Shown one piece after another: positions 9,722 to 17,266 of a DNA stretch of 19,435 nucleotides (the first letter of the stretch is position 1; each line of letters starts with the position of its first letter). Source of the stretch: Ectocarpus siliculosus (taxonomy: Eukaryota; Sar; Phaeophyceae; Ectocarpales; Ectocarpaceae). The notes below the pieces were generated by a model. That model did no database searches, was not told the DNA's origin, and was given only the letters and a program-made list of their open reading frames with translations. Made by a program: the position numbers and the translations under genes. The stretch spans positions 2,977,854-2,997,288 of the forward strand of contig FN649751.1 in assembly GCA_000310025.1 (NCBI GenBank), given 5' to 3'.

Positions 9722-12700
9722 CTGCTGCCAACGGCGGGGGGAATAGAAAGGGGGGGATTTAAACGGCAAGGCCAATACTTCACAGCAGTAGTCAAAGTCG
9801 ACAAAAGTGGTACCTCGTTTGCATAACATTGACCTTGAAAACGTCTTCACCAGCGAGAACGAAGGACGCACTCGGAACGGAAGGTGCAAGTTTCCCGGCA
9901 AGGTTTCCCGCTGGGAACGCGCACACCGTGGGAACATTGGGGTTCATCAACTCGCAAAACGTGCTTGTGATTGGCGGTTGCTGCACTTGCAAATGAGACC
10001 GCTGTCTTCTTTGCGATTAATTTGGATTAGACAAGACACATTATGTCGTCAACGGTGAAGGAATGCTCGTCAGACATGGTGCCATCAGTGACATCACCAA
10101 GACAACGAAGGAAGGCCGACACCGCCGGTCCTGACCAAATCATGAAAACGTTTCATATTTCGTTGCCCTCCAATGGTGTCAGAAGAGGCGTGAACCCCGA
10201 ACGGGGAACCCAAGAACCCAGCCAAGATTCGCCCTAACTCGGAGAACGCACCAGCAAGAACACGACGAAAAAAAATCAGAACGTGAACCGGGTACGCACC
10301 TGCCGAAGAACGGAAGCCGCTGCCCCTGGGGCCGAAGCCGTTGTTGCCGAAGCCTGTGTTGCTAGATCCGCCGGCCCTTGCCCCACCTCCCCGCGAGCCT
10401 ACCCCACCCCCGACCCCACCCCCGTTGGAGCCAAACCCAGGACCGAACGAGCCGAACCCCGCGCCTGCAGCAAAGCCCCCACCCGCGCCGAAGCCCCCGC
10501 TACTACCTTGCGGCGGGGGTTGGCTCTGCTTGCTCCCGGCCGCAGGCCCCCCACCGAGGCCCCCGCCCCCGAAACCAGCTTTTGCCCATCCCGCTGCGTC
10601 TCCCGCGGGCTGGCTCGGGTTGTTCCTTGCCGCAGACCCCCCACCGAAGCCCCCGCCCCCGAAACCAGCTTTTGCCCACCCCGCTGCGTCTCCCCCACCA
10701 CCGCCGAACCCCGTGCCCGTGGCAAAGCCGCCTCCGGTCCCGAAACCCCCACCTGTGCCGAGCCCCCCGCCACGACTTTGGGCGGGTTGGCCCTGGTTGC
10801 CGCCGTTCCCGGAAGCAGGAGCTCCACCGAAGCCCCCGCCTCCGAAACCAGCTTTGGCCCACCCGGAAGCACCTGATGCGCCGGGGCCGCCGCCGCCGCT
10901 TCTGCTCGTGCTTGTGTTGCTCAGGTCGTGGTCGTAACGGCAATTGTCCCCGTACTTGCACGAGCCCCGCTGAATTGTGTGTGCGTGTCCCGGAAAGGAA
11001 AGAGGGGAGGGGCGGGAGTTCGGAGTTTATCACCATAGTTATGAGCTGAACTGCTGTAGGCTCCAAGGCATTGGTGGCGAAGGGGGAGAGTGTTCATCAC
11101 GTGTAGTCACGAAACTACCACGGCAGCTCACGCTAAGACCCCACGCGGCAGCAGAAGCTGGGCGGGGCACCCGAGCTATCAGGTGACAAGGCTGGCGGGA
11201 GGGGGGTCGGGGATTGGCGGGGGGGGTCATTCTTCGCCACTTCAAGCATTCGTGAAACCGCTCTCCACGCGTTTCAGCGTGAGACGGGGCGCCGTTGCTG
11301 GTAATAGAGTCACCCCCAACGTCTCAAAACTTTATTGGCGCGGTTCCAAGGCTAACAAGGGGATCGGGGCAAGGCGTTAGCGTACACACGGGGCACCGGC
11401 AATGCTGGAGCGCAGACCCGGGGGCGGGGAGGGACGGGAGAAAATTGTGGAGGGCACTTCGAACGGCCTAAATAGCTGCGCACGCAACAGGATAACCCAA
11501 GCCTGATCAAGTGAATATGATGATCGCCCACATGCTTTCCGTACTCTCGATCTGAGAGTGACTCGAACATCAAGGGACACCAAAACCGCTCGTTGCCAAT
11601 TGGGCAAGTCTATTCTCTGACCAACCGCCGGGTGTGTTTTCCCTCTCAACACGGTACAAAGCGAAAGATAGAGCCCAAGGGCTTTTGTGGTGCAGGGGGC
11701 AAACTAGCGACTGTACTACGGGTACGCCACCCCACCGCTAACAAAGGCAGCCAGCCTTGACCATAGGAGGAGGGGCGGGGGGTATGTGAGATTGGGGCAT
11801 GCTCAATTTGACGGCTTGCTTCACCGTGTGGTTAGTGATTACTCTCCCGTTGCAGGTGACGCAAGATACCACACCCCCTGGACCGATTTTCAAAGCTCGA
11901 TTAATCCACGTCGAAGAGGATGCACGAATGAAGCGGTACGCAAAGCCCTCGACGAGACGGCTCCAACGCCGCCATTTTCGCCACCACTACTCTGTTTCTG
12001 CTGTGGAGAAATCGAGCTTTGAATGGGTCCAGGGTGTGTGGTATCTTACGTCACTGACAGTAAAAAGTAGGTACGCGTTGAGACCGATGGGACGACTTGT
12101 TCTGCACAGCAGTTACAACGATTGTAGGAACGTTTCGATACCTTCTTTGACAACAGCAGTTCCGGATTGAAACGAGGGTCAAACAAACTTCTTCTAAACA
12201 TCATTAGCCACAGCAGTTAAATGCAGACTTCTGCTTTCCGTACACGTACAAGTCTGCGTGCTCCCGCATCAACACCCGGCCTGGCCCTCTGGGTGAATGT
12301 GTGACGGCGAGGACGCATGCAAAGAGATTGATGATATATCTATCAGAGACGTCGCCGCATACGAATGTCCCGCTCAAAATCTTATCATGCCGGCAACTGT
12401 TTCAACTGTAATTCCCTGTCTCGAAAGTCGCTACAGGGCAACGATTATGATGGTGTTTCTGCGTGCATGCATGATGCAGACAAAGTGTCTAACCAACGGT
12501 GCAAATCCGGTCATGGCGGAAGTAAGGTCCTGTGTTACGGCAAGCACATCGCTTTCCAAATCCTACCCACTATAACGATATCATGATTACAGAACTGGGG
12601 TTGGGGGCAAAGCCGCGGGGCCTCAATCAGAAGAGACCCAACCAGTGTTCGCGGTTCGTGTGGTATGTGTCGAGGTGCCTGGAACTTTGGGATAGACTAC

Positions 12701-14143
12701 TCGCAGGAGGGCCGACGAAGCGATCCACTTGCAGCAGGTAACAGAGCGGTCGCAGCTCAGGCACCCTTCCACACAATAGAGAGGTGTGGGAGAACACACG
12801 TTGTTATTGTTCACACCGCTATTATCCAGGAGTGCCCGCCGCCGAAGCGACAAACCGCACCACCAGCCAGAGCGCGGGCAGGCAGAAAAAACTGTCCTGC
12901 TTGCTTCCTTCCTCCAAGCAGCGACAGCAGCGATGCGATTTTTTGGCCAAACTTAGCACTTTTCAGTTTCAAGAAAGAACTGCGAGAGCGCTTACTCAAA
13001 CGTGAGAGCCGACAGGCCGGCCTACTTGTAACCTTGTGTTTGTGTGGATATGACGGGAGCAAGGGTACGGCAGCAGCGCGGAGGACGGCGTGGTGCGAGA
13101 TGCGGGGACTACGGGACTACAACACCAGGAGTGGCGACCAGGGGCGATCGGGGGCGGAAATCGATGGCGAACATCGGGAGGCGCACCAAGCAACGCAGAG
13201 ACCAAGACGCACCAAAGCATCAGGGTCTCAACCACACACCGCACCATGTTTGTTGACACTTGATGCCTGCACACAAGTCGGTACGTGACCTCCGGCGCCA
13301 AACGCGCAAAGGCGGGGCCTCGCGCGAGAACGTGCACGTTTGTTACATCTCGGAGAGCGAAAACATTGGCTCGGCGAGCTGTGAGCACCTTTAAGGACGA
13401 GACATCGCTTGTGCGCAACTCAACGCCAACAAGGTCACAAGAGCAGCTCTAGGCGATGGAGCAACCGTAGAGAGAACAGGGCACACAAGAAAGCGTCGGC
13501 GAAGGTCGTGAGCGCCGCGGTGCCGCGCGCCCAAGTGGGGCGATGGTGGGTACCAGAGGGCACACACACGGGAAATTGGTGTAATAATCATTTCCTTCTG
13601 GGGCTTTGATGAACATCAAGTGATCTGGTAGGGTTACAGTTCACAGTAAAGCTCTGCAGGCAGTGGCTCGTTGCAGCGCCAACCCTACCCCGACTGCCGA
13701 AGGCAACGAGAGGCCACGTCCGCGCACCCGCATTGGCGAGATGGTCAAGATATTGACCCACTTCATCAAGTGTTTTGGCAGCGCCTCCAAGTGCAACATG
13801 TGTCATTCATGTACACACTTGGCTGCTGTTACTAATTTTTCAAATTAGCAGACGAGCAACACAGCGTCCGTTCTCCGTTAACCCCAAGAAAGCAAAGCTG
13901 CCGATGGGTGCAGCGTGCGCACCAAGTGGCCCAGGTGATGCCCTACAGTTATTCTCAAGCCCTTGCCTCTTATCACCTCAAACTGGGTGTGCAAAGGACT
14001 GTTGCTACTTGACTCTGTAGAGGAGTAGGATGAAAAAGCAGCCGGGTCACCTGGAAGTAGATACAGGGCGCAGCTCCTCCCCTCCCACCGGCACCGCCAA
14101 AGCCACCACTAGATCCAAAGCCGCCGCCTGACCCGAAGCTCAT
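9579..14143 (-). CDS. Nup42/NUPL2/CG1-like nucleoporin: CCCH zinc finger, FG repeats, C-terminal GLE1-type motif
   Basis: Three exons (14143-14051, 10969-10300, 9721-9579) join in frame to a complete protein of about 301 residues. The family sits on the cytoplasmic face of the nuclear pore and binds GLE1 in mRNA export. A CCCH finger is split by intron 1 (CIYFQ | RGSCKYGDNCRYDH; C-x7-C-x5-C-x3-H, the spacing of NUPL2/CG1), followed by a Gly-rich body. I count 16 FG dipeptides, three of them before the finger, plus three copies of GWAKAGFGGGG. The last exon encodes RAHEAPAFTTGRIPVDPPPR, resembling the C-terminal F-T-x-G-K-I-P-x-x-PPP motif of NUPL2. The start ATG at 14143 has A at -3 and lies downstream of a CT-rich leader. 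Orientation is divergent from the PHD gene and in tandem with ValRS. Alternative: an unrelated Gly-rich CCCH protein, but both termini fit the nucleoporin. Confidence 0.88.
9722..10299 (-). other. Nucleoporin-like intron 2
   Basis: A 578-base GT-AG intron. It contains an ACAGCAGTAG word at 9782-9791. No open frame in it could be linked to either flanking exon. Confidence 0.8.
10300..10969 (-). CDS. Nucleoporin-like exon 2 (CCCH core plus FG region)
   Basis: Two hundred and twenty-three codons plus one base, open throughout. Acceptor aattcag|CGGGGC at 10970/10969. It starts RGSCKYGDNCRYDHDLS (three zinc ligands), then a Gly/Phe/Ala-rich region with 13 FG dipeptides; GWAKAGFGGGG recurs at codons starting near 10864, 10678 and 10588. 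Donor TCGGCAG|GTGCGT at 10300/10299, phase 1. The complementary strand is also open here as Pro-rich frames, a by-product of Gly-codon richness. Confidence 0.9.
11856..12054 (+). mobile_element. MITE-like inverted-repeat element, copy B (best preserved)
   Basis: A 199 bp copy inside intron 1 of the nucleoporin-like gene. The left arm GTGACGCAAGATACCACA then ccccctggaccgattttcaa and agctcgattaatccac matches the reverse complement of the right arm (GTGACGTAAGATACCACA, caccctggacccattcaaag, ctcgatttctccac) over about 50 bases. No open frame fits a transposase, so it is non-autonomous. Confidence 0.92.
12294..12575 (+). pseudogene. Possible relic of a Cys-rich CxGxxAC-repeat protein
   Basis: One plus frame reads CDGEDACKEIDDISIRD (from 12300). 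The next frame, after about 12365, reads HAGNCFNCNSLSRKS, then GVSACMHDADKVSNQRCKSG and KVLCYG. The alternation of C-x-G-x-x-A-C and S-A-C units over two frames looks like a frameshifted fragment of the Cys-rich tandem-repeat proteins I recall from stramenopile genomes. The resemblance is from memory and the fragment is short, so it may be chance. Confidence 0.3.
14051..14143 (-). CDS. Nucleoporin-like exon 1
   Basis: Thirty-one codons, from MSFGSGGGFGSSGGFG to GGAAPCIYFQ. Donor TTCCAG|GTGACC at 14051/14050, phase 0. It holds three FG dipeptides and the first zinc-ligand Cys. It fits exon 2 exactly: without it the CCCH finger lacks its first Cys. Confidence 0.87.
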
Positions 14144-15408
14144 CTTCTCCTCTCCGGGTGCGCCGAGAGAGAGAGAGAGCGAGGGAGAGTGAGTGAGAGC
14201 TGGAGGGATAGAGGTATAGAGGTGGCTTTCGGGGGCGGGGTCATTTCCCTACGAAACATGCCTTCTGGCGATTGGAGTTGAGATGTTTTTCGATTTCACC
14301 ACACCGCTCGATCAGGAGGGCTAGCCAAACGCTGTGTGTGCCGGCAACACCGAGGGGGAAAGCTGCTCCCTTGCGTCTCCTCCTTCCCTCCGTGGGCGGT
14401 ACGGACCCTGTCCGTTTTCCCGGCCTTGCGCTGTTTCGGTAAGTGCTCAACAGGAAGAAGAGCCATGCGCTCCGCATCGGTCGTCGAGGTTGTTTTTGCC
14501 TTTTTCGCGAGTTTTTCGCTGTTTGGCCCTCTCGCCGGGTATCTGGCCCTCGCCCTCGGGCGCAAAGGCGCCGACGCCCTGTCCACGGGCGTGGTTTGCG
14601 GCATTGTCCTCGCCGGGGTCGGATCGCGCGCGTGCGCGTGCGGCGGCGCTGCTCTGTTTCGAACGAATTAGTTTTGATAAGGTTGATAGGGCAGGGTATC
14701 GGGAGAGAGGAGCATCCCGTGGGGGTCGACCTCCTTTTGCACAGACAGACAAGGCAGGCAGGCAGGCAGACATGAGTGAGAAACAAGGGAGGCACAGACA
14801 CTGCTTCGTGTTGAGAAAGGGTCTGCTTTGGAGACAAGACATCTCTTTGCTGTCTCTTGCTGTCTCCACGCGTGGTCTAGATCAAAGCACAGACTTTGTT
14901 TCTACTTGGAAAACTTTTTCCGAGCTAGGTGATACGTTCATTTCAGTACAGAGTATCATTGCGAAGGAGCAAAAAAAAATGGCGTTGCAAAAATCTGCTC
15001 TCGCTGCTGCTGCTGCTGTTCTTGGGGAGATTTTTGAAATGCTTTGGATTTAGATAGACTGGCAAGCACTCAATTTTCAGTATTATTTTTTGAACCATCT
15101 CTCATGTACCCCAGGGGCAGGGCGGAACATCGCCCCCGCTTGCTGCTCAAGATCGCTGCAACGACCCACACGCCCGCCCACGCCCGTCTGTACTTGTCCC
15201 AGGAGCAATATTGACTCGTATGCCTCCCTTCACTCCACCCGCATGCTGGTGAATTTACGACGGAATCAAACGCCATCCCATTGCTGTCGCTGCCTCGACC
15301 CTTTCGTAGCGAACCGGCGGCGGCATCCAAAAACAGCAGTAGCGACAACACGGCGCAGGGAAGCAGCACGTGCTTCGCAGAGCGCGCGTGAAAGTAGTTT
15401 GCAGGGCG
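14144..15408. promoter_or_regulatory. Divergent intergenic region between nucleoporin-like and PHD genes
   Basis: About 1.27 kb between two start codons facing away from each other, so it should hold both promoters and 5' UTRs. Next to the nucleoporin start is a GA-rich tract (14165-14199, CT-rich in gene sense), typical of a pyrimidine-rich leader. A (GGCA)n run is at 14753-14769. No clear TATA box was seen. An ACAGCAGTAG word (15333-15342) lies 67 bases before the PHD gene ATG. Untranslated exons cannot be excluded. Confidence 0.55.
14465..14671 (+). CDS. Possible small membrane protein or unassigned exon
   Basis: Sixty-eight codons from an ATG. They encode two hydrophobic segments, about residues 6-30 (VVEVVFAFFASFSLFGPLAG onward) and 38-54 (ALSTGVVCGIVLAGVGS), separated by GRKGAD, and end FRTN-stop. 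The frame continues open upstream to 14336. The two-helix pattern with a short charged loop is more protein-like than the neighbouring frames, but no family is recognised. It lies in the divergent promoter gap, so it may be chance. Confidence 0.25.
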   Translation: MRSASVVEVVFAFFASFSLFGPLAGYLALALGRKGADALSTGVVCGIVLAGVGSRACACGGAALFRTN

Positions 15409-15541
15409 ATGGACCTGGTGGAGGGAGGGCCACGTCCCCGTCCTCCTCCTCCAGCTGCTGGTGGTGGTGGTGGTAGTGGCGATGGTGGTAGCGGTTCATC
15501 CTCGGGGGCGGCAGCAGCAGGAGCTAGCGACACCACCTCGC

Positions 15542-15590
<49 letters not shown>

Positions 15591-16181
15591 CCCGACTTCT
15601 ACCGCCGGCAAGGCGGGGCCTGATGCGGCGGCGGCGGCGGCGGTGGCAGGAGCACGCAGCCGTAGCCCTCCGTCGTCGTCATCGTCGGCCTCCCCAGCGG
15701 GCGACAGCAACGCTCTGCCCCCACCAGCATCGGTGCAACAACACCCGGTCGTCACCCCCGGTGGCCGCACTTCGACCAACGGCAACCCTACGGCGGCGGC
15801 GGCGGCGGCGGCGACAGCGGGCTCTCCTGCTATACCGACCAGTGAGCCGCCGGCCACGCCCGTTGCCGTGGCTACTGCCGCCGCTGCTCCCTCCGGCGGG
15901 CGCAGCAGAGGTGGCGGCGGCGGGGCATCGCGGTCGCCCGCCCGCTCCGGAGGCGGTGCGACTTCTTCCGCCAACGGCGGCGGGGGTAAGAGCGGCAGCA
16001 AGAGCGGTGGAGGGTCGTCGTCCTCGAAGGCCTCGGGCGGCAGCAAGAAGTCCAAGGGCAGCAGGAAGAGCAAGCACGGGACGGTTGTGAAGGGCTGGAA
16101 GCCGATCGACGACAGGATGGCTTGCAACGTGTGCATGGACGAGCAGGACTACGACATGAACCCCATGATGCAGTGCGCCAG
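15409..16181 (+). CDS. PHD gene exon 1 (low-complexity N-terminus and start of PHD)
   Basis: Starts MDLVEGGPRPRPPPP. Includes a 16-Ser run (15544-15591: fourteen AGC, then AGT, AGC), two GCG-coded Ala runs (about 15624 and 15790), and a basic KKSKGSRKSKHG stretch before MACNVCMDEQDYDMNPMMQC. Donor GCCAG|GTGGGT at 16181/16182 (phase 2) cuts the PHD finger between ligands 3 and 4. Confidence 0.9.
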
Positions 16182-17204
16182 GTGGGTGGGGTTGGGGTGG
16201 CTCTATTTTTGTTCTGGCTGCTGCTGTGCTCATGTTTCCCGCGTGCGCGCCCGGTGTAATAACTGCTGCTGTGTGGGTGCCCTTTGTTAGAGTCGGCATC
16301 GGCCGTGCTGACCAGCTCACCTGCGAGAAACACCAAGTTGTTGTGTCGGTCGGTCGCCTGTTGAGATGTTGCGATGGGTGTACTGTAGAACCACCGCTGC
16401 TCATGTTGTTTCATGAAAGATAGGACAGTCCAGAGAGGGAGATATCTTTGTGACAAGAAGATACAAGCATCGTTGTTGAGCTGCCGTACGAGCTGTGTGA
16501 CATTGGCACATTGGCACCCTCTTCGGTTTTGGAACCGACCAGTGTGGCTTTGGTGTTTGCTGCGCCAAGAGCGAGTCGTTGACGTTTGTCGATTCGGCAG
16601 TACACACTGCTGTAGACACGTTCCCGAAAGAACCCATATACATGCAGCTACAGCAGTAGTTGATGGTAATAGTGAGCATCAGCTAGGAAACTCACACGCT
16701 TACAACCCCAACAGAGATTAGGCCATACAATCACGGCGGGGCACTATGCATAGCATGGGTCACTTACCGCCGTAGGTGACAATATTAACAATATTAATAT
16801 TATGATACCCCGTGGACCGCTTTTTACAGCTCGACTACTCCACTAACAGTAGTCTAGGCACGTAATTGTAGTATCAAGCGGATGCACATGTTTCAGAAAG
16901 CTCTCGACTACTGTGTATTATAGACGGTTCCAACGCCGCCATTTTCAACACCGCCACTCTTTGTGCTGTGGAGTAATCGAGCTTTGGAAGTCGGTCCGGG
17001 GGGGTGATATCTAACGTCATATACTGTACAACACATGGCGGCCGCAAAGGGCACGACAGCAAAATGCTTGCGTCGACAACACTTGCAATGTGCAGCATAT
17101 ATGAAGGAGACATCGACCTGCCGGTCTTCCGTTCGCTCTATCGTTGTGTCGTTTGGCGCGTCCTAGTGTCACGCCTGCTTGCCTTGAAAATTAAGTTTCG
17201 TGAA

Positions 17205-17266
<62 letters not shown>

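Larger units (their letters stand above)
10970..14050 (-). other. Nucleoporin-like intron 1 (3.1 kb)
   Basis: A long first intron splitting the zinc finger. It holds transposon copy B (11856-12054), three ACAGCAGTT words (about 12104, 12154 and 12210), a decayed Cys-rich stretch (12294-12575) and a short 7-bp-arm hairpin CTAATTT-TTC-AAATTAG near 13832. Open stretches at 12665-13288 (plus) and 12996-13418 (minus) show no family I know and are probably fortuitous. Confidence 0.75.

Noticed and set aside
9274-9762. 162-codon plus-strand open frame
   Set aside because: Its right half is antisense to nucleoporin exon 3, which has family support; the left half has no features.
10283-10937. Long Pro/Ala-rich open frames on the plus strand
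   Set aside because: They are the antisense of Gly-rich nucleoporin exon 2; only the minus frame gives a zinc finger, FG repeats and fitting splice sites.
12665-13418. Overlapping open frames on both strands in nucleoporin intron 1
   Set aside because: No family resemblance, no convincing splice partners; could be repeat-derived but I cannot support it.
14241-14837. 198-codon minus-strand Arg-rich open frame
   Set aside because: Composition looks like a GC-driven shadow, lies across the expected promoter, and does not splice to the nucleoporin start.
15255-16136. 293-codon minus-strand open frame rich in Pro/Leu/Ala
   Set aside because: Antisense of the low-complexity exon 1 of the PHD gene; composition follows from the GC-rich repeats and it has no domain.
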